Assembly (NCBI GenBank): GCA_024734555.1
Contig: JANPWX010000108.1
Span: forward strand, 351,756-415,755
Origin: Trochalopteron elliotii
Lineage: Eukaryota; Chordata; Aves; Passeriformes; Leiothrichidae
Reading direction: 5' to 3'
Length of the DNA: 64,000 bases
In this document: piece by piece, positions 1 through 12,120 of the stretch
Layout: every line of letters starts with the position of its first letter
Numbering within the stretch: the stretch's first letter is position 1
Program-made: the position numbers and the translations under genes
The notes under the pieces: generated by a model
Databases searched by the model: none
Told to the model about the DNA's origin: nothing
What the model saw: the letters and a program-made list of their open reading frames with translations, nothing else

Positions 1-2179
1 AGGAATAATTTTTGCAGTCACTTCTTTGCTGCATCATGTCGATTCTTTAAATAAAATATCAATTAAAATTATAGTTCATCATATTAAAAAAGCTAGCTAA
101 ATAACTATCAAATTAGAAATTTGAGATTCACTGGAGCTGTTCTGAAGTAAAAATATAGCAAAGATGGAAATAACCCCCTGAGTGGAATGTGTCAAGATAC
201 TTTTAGTGCTTGTTCTATGAGGATGATTATACACAGAATACTTGTAAGGTTGGGGGTTTTTTTTCTGCTAGAAAGATAGATAATAAAAACATTAAGAAAT
301 ATTTGAAATTTTAAAAAATGCCAGGAAAAAATCCAAACTTTTTGGTTGGACTTGGGTTAGGTTGGAGTAAGATACACAACAAACACATATGAATTGGAGA
401 AAGATTTTTCTAAGGGACAAAAAAGCACTTTGCTGTTAAAAAGAATGGATGTTATATATTGTGCTGAATTTGCATACGGTGATTGTCCCTTCCAGATCTG
501 AACATCACTGATGTAAAATGAAATTGGGGAGTATGGGATGGAGGAAGCAACGAATGAAGCAAATGGCTTTTTGAAGCTGAATTTGTAAGCTCACCCTGAC
601 TAGGAAGATAAATCAAGCAGAACTGCTGAGCTTCATGCCAAATCATTCTCTCCTCTTCTGCCCGTTACTTCTCCAGCAAGCTATCTATAGTTAGTAACTG
701 TAAACCATCAGCTACTTCAAAGCTGGGTTCCAAAAATCCACATATGATAGCTCCTGTGTCAGAAGCTTCAGCCTACTTCAGTAGTAAAATAATGCAAACT
801 ATCCTCTTTGTTCTCTGGAGTAACACCCATCTCTTGACTGTGCCGAACAATTAGAATTGAATGAAAAGGAAACATTACATTTAGCTTGGAACTAAATTTC
901 TGTCCTGATTTCCTTCTACACCCAAAACCCAGGGACACTGCACAGAGGTGGTATTTTTGATAGTTAAGAAATAGTTGTATTTCTGCATTTCTTACCCGGA
1001 CCTTGTGCATGTCTGACACATTCAGAGGAATATCATGAGAATTTTTAGGTACGATTACATGCCTATGGTATACATGTCTGCATCTGAGCTAACTCTATTG
1101 AATCCCTTCTTATTCATCATAGAGAAGCACACACTACTTGAGCTCAACTCACCTGCCTTGTAGGATCACATATGATATTATTCCTTAATGACTACAAAAA
1201 AAAAGGTAAAAACATGAAGTTGTTTTTTTCTAGAACTTGGATTAGGAGAAATGAGTATGTAGAGCAAAAGGCTTGAACAAATAAAACCTTGGGCAGAATA
1301 CTGGTGTTAAAAGGCATGCTAATTTCTGATATTTTTGCTCCTTTCATTTGTCTTTTATTTTCACCAAAACAGCATTATGCCTGTGTCTAACGAATTTTAC
1401 AGAGTGTTGTTTGAGTAGTTTATGTGATAAATCATAGAAACATAGGACAGAAAGAAAATCAGATCAAATTACTTGCTTTGCTAAGATTTCCAGGTCTGGT
1501 AGCTGAAATCAGTTACTGCTGTCATGATTCTGGTTCTTGATTCAGGAAATGAGCTGCATTGTGGAGTGATGCTAAACAGATTGTTAAATTGCATGCATAA
1601 GGTAAAGCATAGATGTGCCACCTTGAGTTTGTCTGCATGAAGTTACAGTAATTTTGCTGAAATTTTGCCTTTAACCAAGGTTTATCTTGTGCTGTCAGAG
1701 CCTAAGGCACAGTGTAGAAAGTGGGAGGAATTGTTTCTGTCGTTGGACCGTGTGGGTGATAATGCTTTACACCTCCTACCTGGCAGTCTGCCAGATGCCT
1801 GTGTCTCAGCCAAGGGTGTGCTTCTTCGTGGTCCTTCTAATGTTTCCGAGCAGAGGCTAGCAGCTTGTTTTAACTTCCCAGTTAGTACTGAAACATCTCA
1901 TTTTTACACTGGGCAAGACATATTAATTATTTATGACATGTAAATAATTTATTGCATATTGAAATATTTCTTTATTTACTTTATTTATTTAACTGATGTA
2001 AACACAGCCAGAAATAAATTTGTTAAGTGCAAGCCTGCAACTCTAAATGCTGTCTGTCTCAACATTCAGAAATATTTACCCTTGGTTCAGTGTCCACTAT
2101 GCTTTCTAGTTGAGGAAAGGGAAAAGCAGACATTGACATTTGATCTGTTGGCTGGCAATAAAACTTCTTTCTCTCAGTC
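1..2179. other. AT-rich non-coding stretch, no recognised feature
   Basis: No gene, RNA or repeat family is recognisable here. The longest open frame that looks at all protein-like is a 92-codon plus-strand ORF at 1665-1943. It matches no family I know, lacks supporting splice or promoter context, and is most simply a chance ORF. A short string at 1431-1450 resembles the CR1 3' tail but is too short to call. Confidence 0.6.
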
Positions 2180-2185
2180 CGCTGA

Positions 2186-2516
2186 CTGTTTTTTGCTGTT
2201 CATTTGGGCACCAGCAGTACAGACTGAGGAGTATAAAGAAGGATTACAGAGCTCTGGGAGTGGCAGTGAGGGAATCTGGAGCACAGGTTAGTTTTTCCTC
2301 AGTCCTCCCAAAGAGAAAGGGTTTGAAAAGGCCAGTGAAATCTGTAGAATCAACAAACAGTTACAGACCTGGAGCCACAGACAGGGATTTTTCTACTTAG
2401 ACCATGCCACTCACTTTAAAAAATGTGGTTTACTGGGAGCTGATGGGGTCCATCTGTCAGAGAAGGAGATGATTTGGTCGTAAGCTGGCCAAGATGGTAG
2501 AGAAGGCTTTAAACTA
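2186..2516 (+). pseudogene. CR1 ORF1 esterase-domain remnant
   Basis: Translated in three frames, this stretch yields blocks resembling the esterase (SGNH hydrolase) domain of avian CR1 ORF1. HLGTSSTD at 2201-2224 sits where the HVGTND block III is expected, with the catalytic-block Asn-Asp replaced. KKDYRALGVAVRESGAQV follows from about 2235 in another frame, then FSSVLP. DGVHLSEK at 2442-2465 keeps the Asp-x-x-His of block V in a third frame. FGRKLAKMVEKALN then runs to a stop at 2515-2517. Phase changes between the blocks show at least three frameshifts, so no protein can be made. I recognise the family by motif order and do not see the N-terminal GDS block. The neighbouring endonuclease and RT remnants support the assignment. 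Confidence 0.75.
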
Positions 2517-3028
2517 AAATGGCCGGGGAAGGAACAATCTGCCCTACTCCTCAATCTGTCCTGTTCCTAATAGCTGGATGCCAGGGCCAGCAACAGATGC
2601 ACAGAGGTTGCAGAGAGAGGTCACAAGTCAGCAGAAAACCACCTGAAGAACAGTACAAAGGAATTGCAGCCACTAAGTCAGCTTCACTGAGGCCCCAATT
2701 TAAATGCCTCTATGCAAAGCACATAGCAAAAACCAGAAATTAAAGATGTGCATGCCTGCAGGGCTTCAATCTTATTAATATTGTGGAGACATGGTGAGAT
2801 TGCTCCTAAGACTAGATTCTTAGAGTGAAAGGATACAAGGAAGGACAAGCAACATAGATGAGGAGGTGATATTGCCCTCCATGTCCATGACCAGCTGGAG
2901 TGCAAGGAGCTCTACCTGTGGATGGAAGAGGAATTGGCCAAGAGTTTATGAGTCAGGATTAAAATGAGAGCAGGGACAAGCAATATTATAGTGGGGGTCT
3001 GCTACAGGAACATGTGGTATATAACGTG

Positions 3029-3235
3029 ATTGGTAACGGCCAACATGGCTTCACTAGGGGCAAATAACTCCTGAAAACTTTGGTCACCTACTATGATGAG
3101 GTTACAGCATTGGTAGATAAGGGAAGTGCAACTGACATCATCCCCCTGGATTTGTGCAAAACGTTTGATACTGTCCAGCATGACATCCTTGTCTTTCAAC
3201 TGTAGAGACATGAATTTGATGGATGGACTCAACAT
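3029..3235 (+). pseudogene. CR1 ORF2 reverse transcriptase remnant
   Basis: In one plus-strand frame this gives HGFTRGK, a stop, then a run through YYDEVTALVDKGSATDI and LDLCKTFDTVQHDIL to a second stop, followed by RHEFDGWT. This is the conserved CR1 reverse transcriptase segment in which the D of the DLCKAFD-type motif (here DLCKTFD) is part of the metal-binding region. Two in-frame stops disable it. The sequence jumps from here directly into the 3' UTR-proximal region near 3240, so the YADD box and the rest of the C-terminal half are deleted. Open frames on the opposite strand over this interval are antisense shadows. Confidence 0.85.
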
Positions 3236-3720
3236 GGAGTAGTTTGTTTAGTTCTGGGGCCCCAAGGACACAGACCAGCTTAAGTCCAGAGGAGGCCACA
3301 AAGATGACCAGAGAGCTGGAGCACCTCTCGTGTGAAGACAGGCTGAGAAAGCTGGGATCACTCACTCTGGAGAAGAAAAGGCTCTGGGGTGGCCTCGCTG
3401 CAGCCTTCCTGCACTTAAAAGGCCTACAAGAGAGCTAGGGAGGGACTTTTGACAAGGGTGTGTAGTAATAGGCAAGGGGAAATGGCTTTACATTGAAAGA
3501 GGGTGGGTTTTTATTAGAAATTGTTAGAAGAAATTCTTCACTATGAGTGTATTGACGCACTGGAACAGGGTGCCCAGAGAAGTTGTGGACGCCCCATCCC
3601 TGGAACTGTTCAAGGCCAGGTTGGATGGGGCTTTGAGGAAACTGGTCTAGTGGAAAGTATCCCTATCCATGACAGGATGGCTGGAACTACCTAATTTATA
3701 AGGTCTTATGCTTCTATGAC

Positions 3721-6700
3721 TCTTTAAAGAGAATTTTGATAGGTTAAAACAAAAAAGTATCCAAACATTTTTTAATGAAGGCTTGCCTCCAAAAGAACTA
3801 GTCTTTGATTAGATCAAGTGATTATCTTTTGAGTATCAAAATATTCCAAGCTGAGGGGGTGCTAGTAGAGCCTGTCTTCTTGTTCATATAATGTTATTTT
3901 CTCCTTATGCAGAAGAAAGATCTTCTGTGCTTGTGAAAATGACTGACTTTACTTAAAATATAGGCTGCAAAGAGACTGAGGACAGAATTCTGCAGTTTCT
4001 GGAAGCAGGAAAAAAGATTGAAGGAGTCCACTGGAAGTTGTGCAGTGGGAAATCCAGGTCTGATCTGCTTTCCAGAGCTCTAGAGCTCTGAAGTTTAAGA
4101 TCAGGGGGCTCTCAGTTTTGACCTTCAAGGGTGCCTTGGACTGAGTCCAGCTTCCTACTACTCACTCTGAAATAGATGATGGTGCTTGATTGCTGCAGAG
4201 CTTTGGTGTCTTGGAGAGAGGAATCTTTCAATTTCAGCATTGTACTTTTTATCTGTCTTTTCTCCAAAGCCAACATATATGCAAGAAGGCTTGCACAGCA
4301 GCAGAATCCCTGCCCTCCAAAAAAAAAAATAAATTAACATGTTCTGTTGATGACAAATGTGTTAAAATGATAGAACATTACTTCCCCAAATTATACAGCA
4401 TATTACGATTTCTAATTTTGATTGCATTAGGGCTATCTGTATATTCATTTATGAGACCAAAAAAACAAGAGAAAAATGAAAGTAAACAAAAAGGATAATT
4501 TTTAAACATAAATTTGGGGGTGGATTGGTTTGAGATTTTATATATAAAGCCTGATTTTAGCTTTTGTGGCAATAAAAGAATTTGCAAGTAATCTAGAATT
4601 CATTTAACACAATAGTCTAACAAGAACTGAGACAGATACAGAAAAATAATAGTTTCAAATAATAAATCTCTAAGATTTCAGAATAAGAACAAAGTTTCAA
4701 AACATCTGAGACTACTTTTGGTCAGTAATAACATCAAGCCCAAGCTTGCCATTTCTTTCAGATAATTATAGCATTTTACAGTTCTTAATTTAAAAGACCA
4801 ATTTCTGATTGCATTTGACAGTTCTTCTTGTCCCTGCAAAAAATTCTGCCTGGTAAATGCTTTCATTCAGTACTAAGTCAGATGCAAGGTTCTCAGTTTT
4901 CTTGTGCCTGCAACTCAATGCTTGATGAAAATCACCTTTGTTATTCTGGAATGCTTCATTTTACAAAAAAAAAGTCTGTACACTTTAGTATTTCAAAGCC
5001 AGGCCTCTAAATCTGGAAGTTGATGTACTTGCATTATTAAAACTGCTTAATATATGGCTCTTTCTATTTGCTCTGCATATAAGAGAACCACTTAACTCTC
5101 TCTGCAAGCATATTTTGTGTTCTTCTCTCCTTTCAGTAACTGCCAATTGCAGATGTTAACCTCCAGATTCTTATACAAAGAGACTGTAATTGCCTTTATT
5201 ACAATATGATAGAAAATTCTTCCAAGTCTGTAAACATAAAAAAGCAGCTATCATTCAGTGAACTGGAACTGAATAAATTTTAAAATTATTTTGATACATC
5301 TTTTTATTTGTTAAAAGCAAAAGGGTGCAAGAGGATACTGAGATTCTGCTTGAGGATGTTTAGACTAACAGTAAAAGTAGTGTAACAAGCGTATTCAATT
5401 ATGAGGCTAGATTAGCTCTCCTTGACAAGGAAAAGTAGTGGTAGGCCCAAAAGAAACTATGATGAGCAATCCAAACTAGGAATATTTTCAAGCAGAACAT
5501 GCTTGCATGTGAAGGGGAATACAAAACTAAGGCATCAGTTTTCTGTGGCCATTCGTCATTAGCAGAGCTGTAAAATTATGTCTCAGGGAACTGATTTCAC
5601 AGTCTTTCTGCAGAGACACAGACTAGAAGTCCAGAGGAATAGTAAGGTCATGAATGCAAACAGAGCTCCTAGGACCCCAATCCACTGCTATCAGACCTAA
5701 TGAACCTGCATTTGGAAACTAAACTGAATAAAACAAGTTCCCAAGAATTCAAAAATCTCAATAACCATTTTTAACAAAGGTTAAAAATGAAAGGTTAAAT
5801 GACCACTTAAAATTCTACTAGATATTTACCATGACTCAAAAAAAAAATTTTCAATCCTTTGTAAGAATCTACCCAACTTTCACTATCAAGCATTGCATCT
5901 GATTATATTAAGCTATAAATCAGGGGTGATTAATTAACTTCTTAATTACAATGTGATCAGCTACACAGATTTTGGGGTGAATTTTGTTGAATGGGTATTA
6001 ATATCATGTTTTACAGCCCATATATCATTCCAGATCCTTGTTTCTGAACTTCCTCCAGTTTTTTTTTCATTACTCTTTTTAAACCATTTGCAAACTTGGT
6101 ACCACTAAAAATAAATGGAAAAAAAATTGATCAATGTTAATTAATATTTCCCTTGTTCAGGTATCCAAGGACTGTGACAGTCTTTTTGGTAATGGTACCA
6201 GACTAGAATCTATATTCCAATAATAATCACACTCATGACTCTACATTACATATAATTAAAGTGAGCATCAGAAAGGGAAACTTATACAAATATGAACTAG
6301 AAAAAAAACCCATATGCATTTATATTATGCTTTACTGAATAGTTATATCCCTAATGTGAGAAGACTTATGAATATTATTTGGACCTAATCTTTTTTGTTA
6401 TATCATTGAAAGCAAAAAATAATATCAAAGAAGCTAGGCAAGCTCTGTGGTCTGGCATAAATTATATTAAACTTTTCAGAATCATAAACTAACAACATTA
6501 TCAACCAGGATTAGAAAGTATCTCTTTGAAAATTCCTCTTCCTTTGAAAATTTCATTTGATAAATTATCCTTAGGTTATATTTCCAAAATAGTGTATGCC
6601 AGCATTAAAACTGGCATTAGGTAAATATTAAATTCCTTCAATATTTACTCCAAGTTAGTTACAAGACAAGGATGGGCAATACTTCTTATAAAGGAAACTC

Positions 6701-9139
6701 TCAATTTTATCTAAAAGCATGTTGGCAGTATTTAGCAAATATCTTGGATGGAAACTCAGGAGTGAAAAATAGAGAAATTCCAAATCATACACCTGGAGAA
6801 GAAATAATTGGGAGAACAAAATTCAAACATACTTGAACATATGTTGATTTTGCTTATGGAATAGTATATAATCAGAAGTGAACTCTGCATCATAAGACAA
6901 CTAGTGCTAGTATCTTGTTCAATTGACATTTTTTCACAAAGATGCCCAAGAAGTCTATGTTTTGGCTATGTTATTGCTGCTGTTACTCCTGCTCATATTT
7001 CAGACTTTTGGTATTGTATTTCTGAGACAAAAACTGCAGATACAAAGACAAATGAAATTCTGTGAATAGGAATCCCCTGGCTTTTTTGCAACTCAAAAGC
7101 TCAGAATTTCTTGATCACTGAATAAAAAATATGTTTATACAACATCAAGGTGATACACAAGAGCAAGGGAAAAAAGGAGAAAAAAACACCATTGTGAATT
7201 TTTTCTTCCTTCTTTTTATTATTCGGGTACTTAACACTTAGACACTTCTTCTGTTAGTTGGAGCAGTGGCAGTGACTTCAGTCAGCCTTCCAGGTCTCTC
7301 TGGAGAGATAAAAGGAAGGAAGGGAGGTTTTGGCATCCTTACACTTTTGTTTATAATTCACACTTCATTCCAATCTTGTTCATGTGCTTACTTCAAATAT
7401 GATGATTTCTGGTAGTATCTGTGGTTGGAAAAGGCTTTAGAAATTACACCTTCTTTAGTATACAGACTTCAGGTGGTGGAGAATTTAAAGCACCCTGTGC
7501 TATCTTATTCCTACATAAATTTACCTGCTCTTCATTGATTTTAAGATTCATGTGTGCAATAGATTTGCAAATCCTTTAATACTGGTGATGTATTAAATCG
7601 GTGATGTTGAATATTGCACAAAATCATGAATATTTTGACATTTAGGTGTATAGCTAAGACTGACTAAAGAAAATGAGGGGTTTACAGAGTATATCAAGGT
7701 TTAATGTTTGTTTTTGTTCAAATACAGAAATCAGATTCTTCAACTGACAAAATATACATCCATGAAAATAATTTTTTTAGGAGTATCCATATCACTCATT
7801 TAAGTTACTATTTTGTAGATTCTTTATTGTCAGGAAAAATGAATGACAGGTATAGAAGAGTATCCAAGGATCAGTTTGTAATACCACACTACTATCACCT
7901 TTTTGTTAAAATCCAATGGATTATAGAGGGACTGAGCCTATCACAATAGGTTGTTGTGACACAAATAAGTGACACAAATATTCTTCTTTCTTCTTGGTTT
8001 TATTTTGTTAATTATGGAATAAATTCTTCATAGGCAGAAAAAATGCTTCTAAGGTTCTTATTTGATACTGGAGTCCAATAGCTGATGTACAGGGCTTTCT
8101 GCAAGCCTTGACCGTACATTACCTTCCACTGTAGATTTTAAAGGAATTCAAAAAGGATTGCGGTATATTTGTTTTTTAATTCTTAACTGAACTAGCTGTT
8201 CAGATTCCAAGCACACACAGTTCCCTGAAAGCTGTACAATTTCAGAATTTATAGGCTCAAGAAAAATATATCTAGGAGTATGAGTGGGCTCCTGGGAAAT
8301 GAATGACCTGACAGAAATGTTAAGAAAGTGAAGTTCAAGAAATATTTTATGAAAAGAAACCCTCAATTTTAGCTTTTTCAATATATTGATCTCAAATTTT
8401 TAGCCAATTTTTTAGAATAGCCTAACATCCTTTGCATAGATTACTTGGATAACACCAACAGAACAATTTCTGAAGAAGCAAAAATTTCCCAGAAAATGTG
8501 CTGTTTAAAGGGTTTTTGTGTCCTAACAGAAAGATGTCCAGCTGACTAATGAAAAGCACCTCCATTAAATCAATATGCTTGTGCTGGTTTTGAGTAAGCA
8601 AGGAATTTGCGTAATAGTTTCAAATAGAACTCCTCCAAGAAATTTTCAAATGCTGTGTTGCTATAAAATTTATTCTGCTTTGTAAGGATTCTTATGCAGA
8701 AAATTATGAAGGAGTGAAGGTAGGTGTGCTGTCGCATTAGCATTCTGTTCATAAAAACACTGGTAGACTGTTAAATGCTAATGTGTACTGTAGAAGATCC
8801 TAAGAAAGATTTAAAATGAAATCAATTTATGTCAATAACACATAGCTTCTGTCTACCGCTAAATTTTCTTCTTGAGGCTGAACACCAGTGCATGTAACTT
8901 TGCACTGATTTGAACTTGGAGATCAGCCCCAGAAAAGTATATCTTGTTTTTATTTTGTTTTTGCCTGGGTTTTTTTGGTGTCATTGCTATCTCAGCAGCT
9001 TAGATCTTGGCAGCTGTCTTCATGAAGAGATGAGATGGTGTATCCTAGTGATGACATGAGTGTTTAACCAGAGAGAAAGTGAGAGACAGGAAAGCACTAG
9101 CAGATTTACAATGTTGCTATTATAGAGGTAGCTGGAGTG
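3721..9139. other. AT-rich non-coding stretch, no recognised feature
   Basis: No gene or named repeat is recognisable. Short A tracts occur (for example 4319-4329). Two short strings, near 6478 and 7423, faintly resemble CR1 3' sequence but are not callable. Open frames are all short and look like chance. Confidence 0.6.
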
Positions 9140-9290
9140 TGGAGGTGGCTTTTTTTTTGGAGTAGGTGTTTTTTTGTTTGTTTGTTTTTCGCTTGTTTGG
9201 GGTTTTGTGGTTTGGTTTTGTTTTGGTTTCTTTTGGTTTGGTTTGGTTTTTTTTGGTTGTTGTGTTTTGGGATTTTTTTGAAGGTTGCAG
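9140..9290. repeat. GT-rich low-complexity tract
   Basis: The plus strand here is nearly all G and T, built from TTTG and TTGG units such as GTTTGTTTGTTTTT and GGTTTGGTTTGG. The strand asymmetry produces a long lysine/asparagine/proline-rich minus-strand ORF that is not a gene. Similar tracts occur at 40010-40200 (as the complement) and 46733-46794. Confidence 0.85.
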
Positions 9291-11990
9291 TAGACTATGA
9301 GTAGGTGGGAAGAACTGTGCAACCAATTCTCTGTAAGAAAGTGTAGACTGGGATTTAGATATGATTTTCCTGACATCCAAATAAACTGTTCTGGTAGGAT
9401 AAATAGCAAAGTAATCTGATGACTCAGTGAGTTCATAAGATTTTGACGAGGAATAATGAAGAAATTCTTTCTTTGTGTGACTTTTGATTTTCCACTTCAC
9501 ACATTAAAATTAGAATAACTATGCCCTACCTGCCTTCCAGGAGGAAACCCAAAGAAATATCCATCAAAATGTCAGTCAGAAATAGAACAAAGTAACTGTG
9601 AAAATCTGGTCCCTTTATTACTACATTTTCTCAGTGGCCAGTGTTTCCTGACATGATACAGTTAAACGATTCTTTTAAAGATAGCACATAAAAAAGGAGC
9701 ATAACTACATTAGATTTTTCATTATTCTCAACACTGTAGAATTTAGGAAAATTTTATGTATGTATTTCAGAGAATGTACAGAAGGTTGGTTGGGTGGCAA
9801 GATAGGTAGGAGAAATGGAATAGATGTTATTGTTGTAGAGACCAATGGAATAAGAAGGAGTCCCTAATGTAAACAGAGTAGTCAATACCTCTGTCACAGC
9901 ATCCTACTGAACCCGTTTAATAAGGCCTCTACAAACAGAGACACGCAGAAGACACTATAGAATGGGAAGTGGTTACTTTTTTTGAATTCTTGCAAAAGCC
10001 TTGAGTTGCTTCTAGCAGTTTATGATGCCATGATGGCAAGAATGTTTCAAACAGCAGGATAAATTGATAAAGAAGGAAAGTGTGAGTCTGAATCAACTGA
10101 TACATTTATAATTAATTAATTTGAAATGTCTTTTTCTGTTACTTTTACTCATATTACTGAAAATCAAAAACTGAAAATTGACTTTGGTGTTTTGAATCCC
10201 AAGAGTCATTATGTGGATTTCCAAACTAGAACTTATTCTCATAAATAATGCTAAATTCAAAAAACCTTGATCTATAAATCTTGACTTTTTTCCTAAAATA
10301 CATATTTGTTGTCCTTAGACAACATCTAGTCTCATAACACTCCATCATATAAATTCTACAGCTAACAGGTTCAAAAGCAGAGTGTCAGTTAGATTTTATT
10401 ATCTACCGATGGAAGGATATGATGAATCATTCACTGGTATCAAACTGTTGTAAAGATCACATTCTATTATTTCAGCAATCTCGTTATAACGCAATGACCC
10501 TTAATATGCTAGACTTAACAAACAATTGCTTTTATGAATGATTATTAAGCAGATTGTTTATATCATTATTTTCAATTGTGACAGCTTGAGGAAACAATGA
10601 AATGTTGCTGCATAATCTGTTTTCTGCCTTACAGGTATTTCCTGGTAGAAATGATCATGAGAAATGTGAAGTTTTTGAAATTATGTTATATGCAGGAAGC
10701 AGGAAGGCCCTTTAATTATGCCCTTAAGTACAGAATATTTGCTTAATTGCTTAGTAGCCCTTGTATCCTGAAAATTTAATTATGTGATGATTAACTATTC
10801 ATTATAATATTTTCCTGTTATTATTCAGTACAAGCTGCACATTAACTTTTAAAGTCTTTATCATGTTAGGAATTAAGCAACCCCAATTCTCATCAACTCA
10901 CAGACTGACTGTGATACTACAATAACTTATCCACTTCCCTTCCTCAATTAATAATACCTGATTCATCAGGCAAATCAGAATTGCCCATGGAAAAAGTCTG
11001 GCACTTTAAGCAGTGGCGGCTAATCCTGTTTCCTGCATCAGGCCTCTGTTCTGTTAAGCAACCTGCTTGGTTCTCCTCGCCCGAATAATTCAGTCTGGAA
11101 AGCCGTGATATGATACCAGCTGGTCAAGATGGGGCTCTAGAAGACGATATGTGGAGCCTAGAACCCCCTTAACCTCCATCTGAAAGTGAATGTCTAAGCT
11201 CAAAAACCAGAGGAAAAGGTGCTGTTCTTTTTTTACAATTAACTGTTGGGGTCCCACTACTTGGGACATTGGAATCCCAGCTAGTTATTTACCTCTTTCC
11301 TGACGTAATCCCAAATGACTTCTCACTTCTCTGGAGAACATGTGGGTCATGAAGAATGCACCATTGTGAGGGAAACCCTCCACATCTCCCTTTGAGGCTG
11401 TGCTGCTCGCCACTGTGAACTCCAAGAAGAACTCAAGGGCAGTGATCAGCAGAGCTTTGCCTGGCATGAGGAGATGAGCTGTGCAGATATGAGATATAAA
11501 AAGATTGTGACATTATTTAATCTTTGCAGCAGAGGCTAGCATATTAGATTCCTTGCTTTTCTTGTTCCCACTAGTTAAACTTGAGATCTAGTTTCAGATG
11601 CCACTCTTGCTTTCTACCCCAATGAGTCATAAGTGACTTTGGGGCACTGAAAGAATTCCTCTCTCGGAATAATTTTAAAATGTAGCAGAGGTGAGGTAAG
11701 TTTGGCCCCATTCACTTCCTAAGCACTATGTAAAACATTACTTGGATTAGTAGATTTGCAGGAATGAGAGGAAGAAAGAAAAAGTAGAACATAGGTGTGC
11801 TCAACTACTCATCTGCTGCATTGCTTTCAGTGATGGTGGAACATGTCAGCTGCTTCTAGAACTAATCCACTGAATTTCTGGCAGTCAAAATATTGGAAAG
11901 TTGAGGAGTTTATAAGGATAGTCTGTAAGAAAACACAGTTTTCCAGTCATCCTTTAAATCATTTTTGTGCTATATCTAAACCACATTTTC
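9291..11990. other. Non-coding stretch with a slightly more GC-rich patch
   Basis: No gene is recognised. Between about 10980 and 11470 the sequence is less AT-rich than its surroundings and contains several CpGs (for example near 11079 and 11103). It could be an old element, a regulatory element or a single exon, but I see no family motif or clear splice structure. A 60-codon minus-strand ORF at 11285-11467 has no recognisable homology. Confidence 0.5.
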
Positions 11991-12120
11991 TATCTCTATC
12001 TCTATCTCTATCTCTATCTCTATCTCTATCTCTATCTCTATCTCTATCTCTATCTCTATCTCTATCTCTATCTCTATCTCTATCTCTATCTATCATCTCC
12101 ATCTCTATCTCACTATCTCT
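11991..12120. repeat. (TATCTC)n hexanucleotide microsatellite
   Basis: About 100 bases at 11991-12090 are an uninterrupted run of TATCTC, nearly 17 copies, followed to about 12120 by degenerate copies with single-base changes and slips. Two overlapping plus-strand ORFs read it as Ser-Leu and Tyr-Leu repeats. They are artefacts of the repeat, not proteins. The long pure run suggests a length-polymorphic locus. Confidence 0.97.

Larger units (their letters stand above)
2180..3720 (+). mobile_element. CR1 LINE fossil with ORF1, endonuclease, RT and 3' UTR remnants
   Basis: CR1 is the dominant non-LTR retrotransposon of birds; an intact copy (about 4.5 kb) encodes ORF1, with an SGNH-type esterase domain in some lineages, and ORF2, with endonuclease plus reverse transcriptase. 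Pieces of all of these are present in the correct order. ORF1 esterase-like text spans about 2186-2516 in shifting frames and ends at a stop at the usual ORF1 terminus. An endonuclease-like ETW motif, followed by a stop where a second W is expected, lies at 2786-2797. At 2886-3002 is the sequence that usually follows in ORF2. An RT segment at about 3029-3235 includes LDLCKTFDTVQHDIL. From about 3250 the sequence is a CR1 3' end, closing with a degraded ATTCTATGA-type tail near 3712. The total length of about 1.5 kb means several internal deletions, and stops and frameshifts occur throughout. It is an inert fossil. Exact edges are uncertain by tens of bases. Confidence 0.9.

Noticed and set aside
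1431..1450. Possible CR1 3' tail (ATCATAGAA-like)
   Set aside because: The match is too short and no CR1 body adjoins it. A similar string near 30160 is rejected for the same reason.
1665..1943. Plus-strand 92-codon ORF with a balanced amino-acid composition, upstream of the CR1 ORF1 remnant
   Set aside because: I considered whether its VGDNALHL could be the missing esterase block I, but the spacing to the later blocks is too long and the flanking residues do not fit.
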